A stretch of 64,000 nt of DNA from Xylanimicrobium pachnodae JCM 13526 = NBRC 107786 (GTDB lineage Bacteria > Actinomycetota > Actinomycetes > Actinomycetales > Cellulomonadaceae). The translations under genes were made by a program, and so were the position numbers. The notes beneath the pieces are model-generated. The model ran no database searches. It was not told where the DNA came from and saw only the letters and a list, made by a program, of their open reading frames with translations. Position 1 is the first letter of the stretch. Every line of letters starts with the position of its first letter. The stretch spans positions 1 through 64,000 of the forward strand of contig BCWJ01000016.1 of assembly GCA_001592145.1 (NCBI GenBank). The letters run 5' to 3'. This document shows positions 9,162-18,071 of this stretch, piece after piece.

Positions 9162-10966
9162 TTCGACGCGGCGGCTTCCGGGGCGGCAGGCTTCGGCGCG
9201 GCAGGCTTCGCGTCGACGCCCGCCTCCTTGCGCTGCTCCGCGGTGATCGGGGCGGGCGCCTGGGTGAGCGGGTCGTAGCCGCCGCCCGACTTCGGGAACG
9301 CGATGACGTCGCGGATGGAGGGCGCCTTGGTCAGCAGGGCCACGATGCGGTCCCAGCCGAACGCGATACCGCCGTGCGGCGGGGCACCGAACGCGAACGC
9401 GTCGAGCAGGAACCCGAACTTCTCCTGCGCCTCGGCAGGGCCGATACCCATGACGTCGAAGACGCGCTCCTGCACATCTCGGCGGTGGATACGGATCGAG
9501 CCGCCGCCGATCTCGTTGCCGTTGCACACGATGTCGTATGCGTAGGCCAGCGCGTGACCGGGGTCCTCCTCGAAGCGGTCGATCCACTCCGGGTTGGGGG
9601 ACGTGAACGCGTGGTGCACGGCAGTCCAGGCGGAGTTGCCGAGCGCGACGTCACCCTCGCTGACGGCCTCACCGGTGGGCTTGAACAGGGGCGCGTCCAC
9701 GACCCACACGAACGCCCAGGCGTCCTCGTCCACGGCGCCCGTCCGCTTGGCGATCTCGATGCGGGCGGCACCCAGCAGGGCGCGCGCCTCATCCGTCTTG
9801 CCCGCGGCGAAGAACACGGCGTCGCCGGGCTGCGCACCGGTGGCCGCGGCCAGCCCGTCGCGCTCGGCGTCGGACAGGTTCTTGGCGACGGGGCCGCCCA
9901 GCGTGCCGTCCTGCGCGAACGTCACGTAGGCGAGGCCGCGCGCGCCGCGCTGCTTGGCCCAGTCCTGCCAGGCATCGAACTGGCGGCGCGGCTGGGAGGC
10001 GCCACCGGCCATGACGACGGCGCCCACGTACTCGGACTGGAACACGCGGAACGGAGTCTGCGCAAAGTACGACGTGAGCTCGACCAGCGGGTTGCCGAAG
10101 CGCAGGTCCGGCTTGTCCGAGCCGTACAGGCGCATCGCGTCGGCGAACGTCATGCGCGGGATCGGCGTCGGGATCGTGACCCCGATGAGCTCCCACAGGG
10201 CGACCAGGACCTTCTCTGCCAGGGCGATGACGTCGTCCTGCTCCACGAAGGACATCTCGACGTCGAGCTGGGTGAACTCCGGCTGGCGGTCGGCACGGAA
10301 GTCCTCGTCGCGGTAGCAGCGGGCGATCTGGTAGTACCGCTCCATGCCGCCCACCATGAGGAGCTGCTTGAACAGCTGCGGCGACTGCGGCAGGGCGTAC
10401 CAGGAGCCGGGCGCCAGGCGGGCCGGGACCAGGAAGTCGCGCGCACCCTCAGGGGTCGAGCGGGTCAGGGTGGGCGTCTCGATCTCGACGAAGTCCTCGG
10501 CGTCGAGCACCCGGCGTGCGGCCTGGTTGACCTTGGCGCGCAGGCGCATGGCGTGCTGCGGTGCGGGCCGGCGAAGATCGAGGTAGCGGTGCGCGAGCCG
10601 CGCCTCCTCACCGATCACCTCGGTGTCCGCGAGCGCCGTCGAGACCTGGAAGGGCAGGGGTGCGGACTCGTTGAGGGTCACCACGGAGGTGGCGATGACC
10701 TCGATCTCGCCGGTGGCGAGGTTCGGGTTGGCGTTGCCCTCGGGGCGCGCGGCGACCTCGCCGGTGACCTGGAGCACGAACTCGGCGCGCAGCGGGTGGG
10801 CCACGGCCTCGTCGCGGATGACCACCTGGGCGATGCCCGAGGCGTCGCGCAGGTCGATGAAGGCCACTCCCCCGTGATCGCGGCGGCGGTCGACCCAGCC
10901 CGTGAGGGTGACGGTCGAACCGATGTGCTCGGCCCGCAGTGAGCCGGCCGTGTGTGTGCGCAGCAC
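9158..10966 (-). CDS. aspS: Aspartyl-tRNA synthetase (bacterial type)
   Basis: Attaches Asp to tRNA-Asp; in many actinobacteria the enzyme also charges tRNA-Asn for GatCAB-dependent amidation, which cannot be decided here. The 602-residue product has an N-terminal OB-fold anticodon domain ([20 protein letters not shown]), class II motif 2 near residue 210 ([20 protein letters not shown]), the bacterial GAD insertion domain and motif 3 at ~530 ([12 protein letters not shown]). The last ~25 residues are an Ala/Pro/Lys-rich tail. The start GTG at 10966 has AAGGA upstream and begins the family N-terminus ([11 protein letters not shown]); 15 open codons further upstream are not used. A GNAT gene overlaps its stop. 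Confidence 0.97.
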   Translation of the reverse strand: MLRTHTAGSLRAEHIGSTVTLTGWVDRRRDHGGVAFIDLRDASGIAQVVIRDEAVAHPLRAEFVLQVTGEVAARPEGNANPNLATGEIEVIATSVVTLNESAPLPFQVSTALADTEVIGEEARLAHRYLDLRRPAPQHAMRLRAKVNQAARRVLDAEDFVEIETPTLTRSTPEGARDFLVPARLAPGSWYALPQSPQLFKQLLMVGGMERYYQIARCYRDEDFRADRQPEFTQLDVEMSFVEQDDVIALAEKVLVALWELIGVTIPTPIPRMTFADAMRLYGSDKPDLRFGNPLVELTSYFAQTPFRVFQSEYVGAVVMAGGASQPRRQFDAWQDWAKQRGARGLAYVTFAQDGTLGGPVAKNLSDAERDGLAAATGAQPGDAVFFAAGKTDEARALLGAARIEIAKRTGAVDEDAWAFVWVVDAPLFKPTGEAVSEGDVALGNSAWTAVHHAFTSPNPEWIDRFEEDPGHALAYAYDIVCNGNEIGGGSIRIHRRDVQERVFDVMGIGPAEAQEKFGFLLDAFAFGAPPHGGIAFGWDRIVALLTKAPSIRDVIAFPKSGGGYDPLTQAPAPITAEQRKEAGVDAKPAAPKPAAPEAAASK

Positions 10967-11039
10967 GGAGGGATCCTTCCTGGTGGCGGGTGGGGCGGGG
11001 CGGTGGCCCACGCCTCCGCGAGTCTACCCGGGGGCAGAG

Positions 11040-11074
11040 CACCGGCCGGGCGCCTGTCGGGCACCTGGCCGGTG
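11040..11074 (-). terminator. Terminator after the DUF1576 gene
   Basis: An inverted repeat with a 15-bp stem and two mismatches (11040-11054 with 11060-11074) and a 5-nt loop. It lies between the DUF1576 stop at 11082 and the aspS start. Confidence 0.5.
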
Positions 11075-11081
11075 GCAGCGG

Positions 11082-12440
11082 TCAGTGCTGCGGGGTGTGC
11101 GCGGCCACCCGGTGGTCCTTGCCGCGGATGCGGAGCTTGGCGTTGAACACCGGGTAGAGGACGAACGCGATGAACCCGGCGGCGAACCCGTGGTTGTACA
11201 GGTTGATGCCGCCGTGCAGGAACCCGACGTTCGCGACCAGCGCCATGTGCAGGATGCCGGCGACGACGCCGTAGACGGGGCCGTACACCCCGGCGATCGG
11301 GGCGAGCGTGGTGCCGAAGAGCGCGGTCATGATGACGGCGGTCGAGCCCATGTCAGCGCCCGTGAAGGTGGTGGCCAGGGCGACGCCGGCCAGGATGGGC
11401 AGGCAGTTGCGGGGGTGCTTGCCGAAGGCGCCGAACCCGATCAGGGTGAACAGGCCGCCGAGCACGGGCCCGTTGACCTCCCCGCCCACGACGAGCACGA
11501 ACCCGAGGCCGAGCAGCCCCGTCAGGCCCATGTTCATGACGGTGCGGCCCAGGCCCTCCAGGGCGATGAAGTCGCTGGGGGCCTGCCCGGAGCGGCGCAT
11601 GAGGCCGCCCATGCCGCGGACGGTGCGCCCGTTGAGCACGAACCCGCACACCAGCAGGGCGACGCACAGCGCGCCGGTGAGCAGGCTGAGCCGCGTGGTG
11701 AGCCCGGTGGACAGCGGCATGCTGGTGTTGACGACGTCGCTGCCCATCATGTTCATGACGGCGACGATGACCATGCCGACGATCCCGGCGGTGAACCCGA
11801 CGTTGTACAGGCTCAGCCCGTGGTGGAACTTCTTGAAGTGGGCGGACATGGGGGCGATGACCAGCCCGGCGAAGATGCCGACCGCGTAGCCGATGAGGAT
11901 GCCCTGCCACAGCGGCAGGCCCTTGCCGAAGGCGATGTAGCTGACCGCGGGGCCGAGCGCCGTCGCGAAGAGCGACTCGACCTGGTAGTCGCGGAAGCGC
12001 TTCTTCTCGAGCTTGGCGAACAGCAGGACGCCGAGCGTGATCGGGATGGAGTTGAACAGGTTCTTGCCGAAGAAGGCGAACCCGAAGACGGTGAAGAGCC
12101 CGGCGATGATCGGACCGGAGAACTCCGTCTTCTCCACGCGCACCAGGATCACGGACAGCAGCGTCAGGGCGCCCGCGTTGAAGAACACGGCACCGGAGGA
12201 CGCGATCGCGAAGTAGTCGGTGAGCAGGTTCGACGGCGACGTGATGATCGCGAGGGTGCCGTCGAGCAGCCGGGCCGGGTTGTCGATGACGACGCCGAAC
12301 GCCATCGCGACGAGGCACAGGGCGACGAGCAGGCGGAACTTGACGGTCTGCACGTCGGTGCCCTCGTTGCGGGGGGCGGGTGACGTGTCCGGCCCGGGGC
12401 TCGCGGCGGGAGGGCTCAGGACGGCAGCCGGAGACTCCAC
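11082..12440 (-). CDS. DUF1576 polytopic membrane protein with two homologous halves
   Basis: A 452-residue protein with roughly ten to twelve hydrophobic segments after a Pro/Ala-rich cytoplasmic N-terminus of ~30 residues. It matches DUF1576 proteins in length and motifs; the function is unknown. Two halves are clearly related. GLFTVFGFAFFGK (~114) recurs as GLFTLIGFGAFGK (~329), both followed by NxxPIxxGV. HGLSLYNVGFTAG (~207) recurs as HGGINLYNHGFAAG (~409). This repeat architecture is typical of channels and secondary transporters and suggests transport of a small solute. The gene is inserted between aspS and hisS and flanked by hairpins. Confidence 0.85.
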   Translation of the reverse strand: MESPAAVLSPPAASPGPDTSPAPRNEGTDVQTVKFRLLVALCLVAMAFGVVIDNPARLLDGTLAIITSPSNLLTDYFAIASSGAVFFNAGALTLLSVILVRVEKTEFSGPIIAGLFTVFGFAFFGKNLFNSIPITLGVLLFAKLEKKRFRDYQVESLFATALGPAVSYIAFGKGLPLWQGILIGYAVGIFAGLVIAPMSAHFKKFHHGLSLYNVGFTAGIVGMVIVAVMNMMGSDVVNTSMPLSTGLTTRLSLLTGALCVALLVCGFVLNGRTVRGMGGLMRRSGQAPSDFIALEGLGRTVMNMGLTGLLGLGFVLVVGGEVNGPVLGGLFTLIGFGAFGKHPRNCLPILAGVALATTFTGADMGSTAVIMTALFGTTLAPIAGVYGPVYGVVAGILHMALVANVGFLHGGINLYNHGFAAGFIAFVLYPVFNAKLRIRGKDHRVAAHTPQH

Positions 12441-12497
12441 GTCGTGCCTCCCCTCGGTGCCGTGTCGGTCGCGAACACCCAGGGTATCGACCAGTTT

Positions 12498-12513
12498 CCG
12501 CGGGATTCCGCGG
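12498..12513 (-). repeat. Short hairpin upstream of the DUF1576 gene
   Basis: CCGCGG-GATT-CCGCGG inverted repeat in the 173-base gap between the hisS stop and the DUF1576 start. It could be a hisS terminator element or a 5' leader hairpin. No other structure stands out in this gap. Confidence 0.35.
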
Positions 12514-12613
12514 CCGTCGCATCGTGTCGGGTCGCCAGTCCGCGACGTCTCGACGGGGGCGGCGGGACGCGCGCGGGCGATGCGGACGGCTCCCGACCCG
12601 CTGGTGCCGCGCC

Positions 12614-13969
12614 TCAGACGGCGGGCACCGCGCGGGGCCAGAGATCGGCGGCGGGCGGCTCCCAGGTCGCGGCGTCGGCGTCGACCTGATCACCGGAGCG
12701 GATGTCCTTGACGGACCCGGCCCGGTCGCCGGGGAACCAGACGAACGGGATGCCGCGCCGGTCCGCGAACTGGATCTGCTTGCCGAACTTCGCCGCCTTG
12801 GGTGCGACGTCGGCGGGGATGCCGCGGGCACGCAGCGCCGCGGCGACGGCGTCGGACGCCGCCCGGTCCTCCTCCGTGACGACGGCGACCAGCACCGCGG
12901 TGGGCACGGAGCGGGTGGCGCGCACCAGGCCTGCGGCGACGATGCGGGACACCAGCCGGGACACGCCGATGGACAGGCCCACCCCCGGGTAGGTGTTCTT
13001 CCCGTCCGAGGCGAGCGTGTCGTAGCGGCCGCCCGAGCAGATCGACCCGAGCCCTTCGTGGCCCACGAGCACCGTCTCGTACACCGACCCCGTGTAGTAG
13101 TCGAGCCCGCGCGCGATCTTGAGGTCCGCGACGACCACGCCGGGGGCGCGCACCGCGGCCGCCTCGATGAGCGCGCCGAGTTCCGCCAGGCCTGTCTCCA
13201 GCAGGTCGGTCCCCGAGCCGTGAACGGCGGCGAGCTCCCGGACCGCGTCGATGACGCCTACGTCGGCGCCCGAGATCGCGGCGAGCGCCAGGCACGCCCG
13301 CGCCTGGTCGGCGGTGGCCCCGCACTGCTCCTGGAGCAGGTCACCGACGGCGTCCGCGCCGATCTTGTCGAGCTTGTCGATCTGGCGCAGCACCTCCTCG
13401 ACGTCCGTGAGCCCCAGGCCCCGGTAGAAGCCCTCGGCCACCTTGCGGTTGTTCACCAGGATGCGCACCGGCGGCAGGCCCACCTCGGCCAGGCGGCCCA
13501 GGGCGTCGGCCATGACCAGCGGCAGCTCCACCTCGAAGTGGTACGGCAGGTCCCCCGCGCCGACGACGTCGACGTCCGCCTGGGTGAACTCACGGAACCG
13601 GCCGTCCTGGGGCCGCTCCCCGCGCCACACCTTCTGGATCTGGTACCGCTTGAACGGGAACGCGAGCCGGCCCGCGTTCTCCAGGACGTAGCGGGCGAGC
13701 GGCACCGTCAGGTCGAAGTGCAGGCCGAGCTGCCCGGACCGGTCGGCGGGCGCGTCGTCCTCGGCCTGGAGGCGGCGCAGCACGTACACCTCCTTGGACG
13801 TCTCGCCCTTGCTCAGGAGCTGCTCGAGCGGTTCGACGGCCCGCGTCTCGATCCCGGCGAACCCGTGCAGCTCGAACGTGCGGCGCAAGGTGTCCAGGAC
13901 GTGCTGCTCGACGATGCGCGCGTCAGGGAGCCATTCGGGGAAACCGGAGAGGGGGGCGATGCGAGCCAT
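12614..13969 (-). CDS. hisS: Histidyl-tRNA synthetase
   Basis: A class II synthetase charging tRNA-His. The 451 residues include motif 2 near residue 110 (VWRGERPQDGRFREFTQAD) and the histidine-specific signature GLDYYTGSVYE near 287. A C-terminal anticodon-binding domain contains VAPKAAKFGKQIQFADRRG. The ATG at 13969 gives the normal actinobacterial N-terminus (MARIAPLSGFPEW). The glyoxalase-II-like gene lies 42 bases upstream on the same strand, the order seen in M. tuberculosis (Rv2581c-Rv2580c). Confidence 0.97.
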   Translation of the reverse strand: MARIAPLSGFPEWLPDARIVEQHVLDTLRRTFELHGFAGIETRAVEPLEQLLSKGETSKEVYVLRRLQAEDDAPADRSGQLGLHFDLTVPLARYVLENAGRLAFPFKRYQIQKVWRGERPQDGRFREFTQADVDVVGAGDLPYHFEVELPLVMADALGRLAEVGLPPVRILVNNRKVAEGFYRGLGLTDVEEVLRQIDKLDKIGADAVGDLLQEQCGATADQARACLALAAISGADVGVIDAVRELAAVHGSGTDLLETGLAELGALIEAAAVRAPGVVVADLKIARGLDYYTGSVYETVLVGHEGLGSICSGGRYDTLASDGKNTYPGVGLSIGVSRLVSRIVAAGLVRATRSVPTAVLVAVVTEEDRAASDAVAAALRARGIPADVAPKAAKFGKQIQFADRRGIPFVWFPGDRAGSVKDIRSGDQVDADAATWEPPAADLWPRAVPAV

Positions 13970-14011
13970 GGGGGGATTCTCCCAGATCAGCGGACCGCGC
14001 CCGGCGGCGGT

Positions 14012-14734
14012 TCACAGATACGGGTTCGTCGCCAGCTCCCGGCGCACCGTCGTGGTGGGCCCGTGCCCGGGCACCACGTCGAGCGAAGGGTCCAGGTGCC
14101 CGACGACGTCGCGCAGCGTCGCGCGCATCACGGCGTCGTCCCCGCCCGGCAGGTCGGTACGACCCACGCCACCCGCGAAGAGCACGTCACCGGCCAGCAG
14201 CACCCCGTCGGCGACGAAGAGCGTCGCGCCCTCGGTGTGCCCCGGTGCCGGGATCGCCCGCAGCCGCAGGGTGCCTTCGATGAGCGTGCCCTCGCCGTCG
14301 TCCCCGTCGGCGTCGAACGGGACGACGGCGCCCGGTACGCGGTAGTCCTCGGCGCGCAGGCCCAGGCCCGCGAGCGCCTGCCGTAGAGCGCCGCTGACGC
14401 CCGCCGCCCCACCCTCCCCGCCACCGTGCCGCGGCGCGGGAGCCAGCGTCCCGAACGGGTCGGCGAGCCGGTAGGCGTCCGCAGCATGGATGCGCAACGG
14501 CACCCCGAACTCCTCGCACAGCACGGCCGCGTCCCAGGTGTGGTCCACGTGCCCGTGCGTGGCGAGCACGGCCCGCACCGTCCAGCCCCGTTCGGCGACC
14601 AGTTCGGTCACCGCCCGGGCGACGCCTGCGCCGGCGTCGACGACGACGGCGTCGGCCCCGCGCTGCCCGTCGCCGTCCACGACGATGCAGCAGTTGGTGG
14701 CGAACACGGGCGCGACGACGACGTGGATCTGCAC
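14012..14734 (-). CDS. Metallo-beta-lactamase fold hydrolase (glyoxalase II-like)
   Basis: A 240-residue MBL-fold hydrolase with the dinuclear metal motif THGHVDH near residue 59, an HTEGAT histidine near 168 and GDVLFAGGVGRTDLPGG near 185. The last of these is the persulfide dioxygenase/glyoxalase II signature region. It probably hydrolyses a thioester such as an S-acyl mycothiol adduct; that substrate is an inference from the phylum. An insertion rich in Gly at ~110-125 is lineage specific. The start is GTG at 14734. It is divergent from the cyclophilin gene and upstream of hisS, a conserved arrangement. Confidence 0.88.
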   Translation of the reverse strand: MQIHVVVAPVFATNCCIVVDGDGQRGADAVVVDAGAGVARAVTELVAERGWTVRAVLATHGHVDHTWDAAVLCEEFGVPLRIHAADAYRLADPFGTLAPAPRHGGGEGGAAGVSGALRQALAGLGLRAEDYRVPGAVVPFDADGDDGEGTLIEGTLRLRAIPAPGHTEGATLFVADGVLLAGDVLFAGGVGRTDLPGGDDAVMRATLRDVVGHLDPSLDVVPGHGPTTTVRRELATNPYL

Positions 14735-14821
14735 CGGACGACGCTAACCCGCCGCACGCCCGGACGGTCAGATCAGGACGCGACGCGTGGCTCGGGTCGG
14801 GTCCGCACCAGGCGTGGCGCC

Positions 14822-14857
14822 TAGACTGTCCGGGCACGCGCGCACCTGCGCGTGCCC
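14822..14857 (+). promoter_or_regulatory. Candidate -10 box and 5' hairpin of the cyclophilin gene
   Basis: TAGACT at 14822-14827 resembles an actinobacterial -10 hexamer. Five bases on, a 10-bp perfect stem (14832-14841 with 14848-14857) would form at or near the 5' end of the mRNA, before the RBS AGAAGG at 14875-14880. No convincing -35 is visible. Confidence 0.35.
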
Positions 14858-14887
14858 GCAGCGAGCAACCAAGCAGAAGGGGCGCCG

Positions 14888-15619
14888 GTGTCACCGACGC
14901 AACAGCACCGCGTAGGCGCGCGCACACCCCAGGGCACGGCATCTGCGGGCAGAGCCCCGGGCCGCACGCGCCAACAGCGTCTGGCGCTCATCTCCGCGAT
15001 CGTGCTGGTGATCGCACTCGCCGGTGGCGGCGTGCTCGCCACCGTGGCGGCCTCGGCCGGCACCGGCGGTGCTGCCGACGGTTCGGCACCCACGGCAGCA
15101 CCCGACCCGTCGGTGGCCGAGGGCCGCACCTGGACGTCCACCCTGACCACCTCGGCCGGTGACATCACGCTCGAGCTCGACGGTGCGGCGGCACCCCAGG
15201 CCGTCGCCACGTTCGTGACACTGGCACAAGCCCGCTTCTTCGACGGCACCGACTGCCACCGCCTCACCACGGCGGGCATCTACGTCCTGCAGTGCGGCGA
15301 CCCCACCGGTACGGGTGGCGGCGGTCCCGGCTTCTCGTTCGGCCCTATCGAGAACGCCCCCGCGGACGACGTCTACCCTGCCGGCACGATCGCGATGGCC
15401 CGGCGCAGCAACGACGGCGCGTCGATGGGCTCCCAGTTCTTCCTGGTGTACCAGGATTCCACCATTCCGTCCGACGCCGCCGGTGGGTACACCGTGCTCG
15501 GGCGGATCACGTCCGGCCTGGACGCCGTCCGGGCAGTCGCTGACGCGGGTGTGGCGGGTGGTGCCTCAGACGGGGCGCCGGCCACCCCGGTCACCATCGA
15601 AGGAGTTGAGGTCCAGTGA
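14888..15619 (+). CDS. Membrane-anchored cyclophilin-type peptidyl-prolyl isomerase
   Basis: Catalyses prolyl cis-trans isomerisation, probably outside the cytoplasmic membrane. The 243-residue protein has a basic N-terminal ~30 residues and a transmembrane segment at about 34-55 (LISAIVLVIALAGGGVLATV). A Ser/Ala/Pro linker is followed by a cyclophilin domain containing FDGTDCHRL and GSQFFLVYQDSTIP. The classical FHR catalytic Arg position reads CHRL, as in other actinobacterial PpiB proteins. The GTG at 14888 has AGAAGG at -8 and is preferred over an upstream frame extension. Its TGA overlaps the GTG of the DUF349 gene (GTGA at 15616-15619). Equivalent to Rv2582 in position. Confidence 0.9.
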   Translation: MSPTQQHRVGARTPQGTASAGRAPGRTRQQRLALISAIVLVIALAGGGVLATVAASAGTGGAADGSAPTAAPDPSVAEGRTWTSTLTTSAGDITLELDGAAAPQAVATFVTLAQARFFDGTDCHRLTTAGIYVLQCGDPTGTGGGGPGFSFGPIENAPADDVYPAGTIAMARRSNDGASMGSQFFLVYQDSTIPSDAAGGYTVLGRITSGLDAVRAVADAGVAGGASDGAPATPVTIEGVEVQ

Positions 15620-17289
15620 GCGATCACGTCACCGGTGCGAACGATCCCGCGCCCGTCCAGGACGACGTCGTGGAACCTGCCGCGGGCGCCGCCACGCAGG
15701 CGCCCGACGCCGCTGGCACCCCGGACCCGGCTCCGGCCACCGACGCCCCCGCCCCCGTCTCCCCCGCGGCGCCCGCCACCCCGGTGACGGAGCCGACGGT
15801 CGACACCCCGACGACCGCGACCGAGGCCGCCGCTCCGGCTCCCGTCACGCCGGCCCCCGCAGCGACGGAGGCGCCGGTTCCGAGTCCGGCTCCAGCCCCG
15901 CGACCGCGTGCCCCGAAGCCGTCGGGCCCGCCGAAGCCGTCCGCGGTGCGCCGTGCCGTCCCCGCGGCTCCGGCCGGCGAGGCGGGCCCCGTGGCGCCCA
16001 CCCCCGTGCCCCCCGCTCTCGACGCCGCCGCCGTCAGCGCCGCAGAGGCGTTCGGGCGGGTCGACGACGCCGGCACGGTGTACGTGCGCGAGGCCGCGGG
16101 TGAGCGCGCCGTCGGGCAGTTCCCCGACGTCCCGCAGGCCGAGGCGATGAGCCTGTACGTGCGTCGCTACCTGGACCTCGCCGCCAAGGTGAGCCTGTTC
16201 GAGGCGCGCCTGGGGGGCACCGACCTCTCCATCAAGGAGATCGACCAGACCCTCGCGAAGCTCACCGAGGAGACCGCCGAACCGGCCGCGGTCGGCGACC
16301 TCGACGCCCTGCGCACGCGGGTCGCGGCCCTGGGTGCCGTCGCCACGGAACGCCGCGCAGCCCTCGAGGCGGCGCGCGCCGCCGCGAAGGCGGAGGCCAT
16401 CGCGGCCCGCACCGCGATCGTGGAGGCCGCGGAGAAGATCGCCGGCACCGACCCGCAGCGCATGCAGTGGCGTCCCGCCGGCGAAGAGCTGCGCCAGCTC
16501 CTCGACCAGTGGAAGGACGCCCAGCGGTCCGGGCCGCGCATCGACCGCACCACGGAGGAGTCCCTCTGGAAGCGGTTCAGCCATGCGCGCACCGCGTTCG
16601 ACCGCGAGCGGCGCCACTACTTCGCGGAGCTCGAGCAGCGCAACTCGTCCGCGAAGGCCGCGAAGGAGGCTCTGGTCGCCGAGGCCGAGAAGCTCTCGTC
16701 GAGCAGCGAGTGGGGCGCCACGGCAGCGGCGTTCCGCGATCTCATGACCCGGTGGAAGGCTGCGGGTCGCGCGTCCCGACGCGACGACGACGCCCTGTGG
16801 GCACGGTTCCGCGCCGCCCAGGACGCGTTCTTCACCGCGCGTGACGAGCAGAACGCGGCGATCGACGCCGAGTACGGGCAGAACCTCGTGGTCAAGGAGG
16901 CGATCCTCGCCGAGGCCGAGGCGCTGCTCCCGCTGACGGACCTGGCGGCGGCCAAGGCTGCCCTGCGCGGCATCCAGGAACGCTGGGAGGCCGCGGGCAA
17001 GGTGCCGCGTGGTGACGTGCAGCGGGTCGAGGGGCGGCTGCGCGCCGTCGAGCAGGCGGTGCGTGACGCGGAGCAGGCCCAGTGGGTCCGAACCAACCCG
17101 GAGACGCGCGCCCGCGCCGAGGGTGCGGCGGCCCAGCTGGAGGCCGCCATCGAAGGCCTGGAGGCCGACCTCGCCGCCGCCACCCAGCGCGGCGACACCC
17201 GCAAGGTCTCCGAACTGGAGACCGCTCTGGCGGCCCGTAGGTCGTGGCTGGAGCAGGTCGCCCGCGCCGCGGAGGAGTCCCGAGGCTGA
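15616..17289 (+). CDS. DUF349 domain protein
   Basis: A 557-residue protein. The first ~135 residues are low-complexity Ala/Pro/Thr, and the remainder is almost entirely charged helix. It contains repeated DUF349 units, recognisable by the W-K-x-A/R-x(~10)-LW-x-RF pattern (e.g. RWKAAGRASRRDDDALWARF near residue 379 and an earlier WKDAQRSGPRIDR copy). The function is unknown; this family is widespread in actinobacteria next to ppiB/hisS. Translation is coupled to the cyclophilin gene through a 4-base overlap. It is followed by a hairpin at 17302-17342. Confidence 0.88.
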   Translation: MSDHVTGANDPAPVQDDVVEPAAGAATQAPDAAGTPDPAPATDAPAPVSPAAPATPVTEPTVDTPTTATEAAAPAPVTPAPAATEAPVPSPAPAPRPRAPKPSGPPKPSAVRRAVPAAPAGEAGPVAPTPVPPALDAAAVSAAEAFGRVDDAGTVYVREAAGERAVGQFPDVPQAEAMSLYVRRYLDLAAKVSLFEARLGGTDLSIKEIDQTLAKLTEETAEPAAVGDLDALRTRVAALGAVATERRAALEAARAAAKAEAIAARTAIVEAAEKIAGTDPQRMQWRPAGEELRQLLDQWKDAQRSGPRIDRTTEESLWKRFSHARTAFDRERRHYFAELEQRNSSAKAAKEALVAEAEKLSSSSEWGATAAAFRDLMTRWKAAGRASRRDDDALWARFRAAQDAFFTARDEQNAAIDAEYGQNLVVKEAILAEAEALLPLTDLAAAKAALRGIQERWEAAGKVPRGDVQRVEGRLRAVEQAVRDAEQAQWVRTNPETRARAEGAAAQLEAAIEGLEADLAAATQRGDTRKVSELETALAARRSWLEQVARAAEESRG

Positions 17290-17301
17290 CACCGGAGCGC
17301 A

Positions 17302-17342
17302 GCGACGGGTGAGGGCCGAGGTACGAGGCACTCGCCCGTCGC
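17302..17342 (+). terminator. Terminator after the DUF349 gene
   Basis: A 12-bp stem with one mismatch (GCGACGGGTGAG with CTCGCCCGTCGC) and a 17-base loop, starting 12 bases after the stop codon. CGGAGCGCAG occurs as a direct repeat at both edges, and CCCGAGGCTGAC recurs exactly 90 bases apart (17279 and 17369). Confidence 0.5.
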
Positions 17343-17435
17343 GGAGCGCAGGCGTCCGCCGCAACCAGCCCGAGGCTGACGCCTCGTCCACAGGCGGGCT
17401 CCGTGCCCCCGGTCGCGCCGCTAGCGTCCTGGGAC

Positions 17436-18062
17436 ATGGAGCTCGCCCGCATGTCCGCCCTCATGGAGCCTGTCGCGTCTCCTTCCCCGCTCGTCCGTCC
17501 GGCGGACGTGGGGGGCCGTGGTCCGTGGTCCGTGATGGTGCGCGACGGCTGCCTGACGCCGCTGACCGACGACGCCGCCGTCACGGCCGCGCACCCGGTC
17601 ACGGCGGTGCACCGCGCGCTCACGCTGGCCCCGCAGGTCCCCCGGCGCACGGTGGTGACGGGGCCGAGCGCGGTGTGGGTGCACTGCGGGGGCCGTCCGC
17701 CGGACCGTCTGTACGTCGGGCATCGCGACGGCACGCACCGCCCGGAGGTGTGGGCGTTCACGTCGGTGTGGTCGGGACGCGGGTTCCCCACGGACTCGGT
17801 GCTGCTCGGCGGGGTTCCGGTGACGACTCTGGAGCGCACCGCCGTGGAGGTGGCGTTGCGCGTGCCACCGGCCGAGGCGCTCAGGATGGTTGCCGCGCTG
17901 CGCGTGGCGGGCGCCGATCTGGCCGCCGCGACGCGCTCGCTCGAGCTGCGTACTCGTGCGGTCGGGCGGCCGCGGGCCCGGACGGTCCTCGCGGAGGCGC
18001 GCCGCCTGGAGGACCCCGACGCCCTGCTCGAACGGGTCGCCGCGGTGGACGCCGCCCCCTAG
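17436..18062 (+). CDS. AbiEi-like antitoxin C-terminal family protein (stand-alone)
   Basis: About 208 residues from the ATG at 17436 (an in-frame start at 17403 and internal ATGs are alternatives; no clear RBS decides). The middle resembles the C-terminal part of type IV AbiEi antitoxins and related actinobacterial proteins: TGPSAVWVH, an RLYVGHRDG strand, then GGVPVTTLERTAVEVALRVP, the typical 'G(I/V)PVTTxERTxxD' element. An aliphatic/Arg-rich helical tail follows. No toxin-like AbiEii nucleotidyltransferase partner is adjacent, so a toxin-antitoxin role is not supported. The next gene begins nine bases downstream. Confidence 0.6.
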   Translation: MELARMSALMEPVASPSPLVRPADVGGRGPWSVMVRDGCLTPLTDDAAVTAAHPVTAVHRALTLAPQVPRRTVVTGPSAVWVHCGGRPPDRLYVGHRDGTHRPEVWAFTSVWSGRGFPTDSVLLGGVPVTTLERTAVEVALRVPPAEALRMVAALRVAGADLAAATRSLELRTRAVGRPRARTVLAEARRLEDPDALLERVAAVDAAP

Positions 18063-18071
18063 CGTGGGGGC

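Noticed and set aside
17403-18062. Type IV AbiE toxin-antitoxin system
   Set aside because: Only an AbiEi-like fragment is seen; the neighbouring gene is a LigD-type polymerase, not AbiEii.
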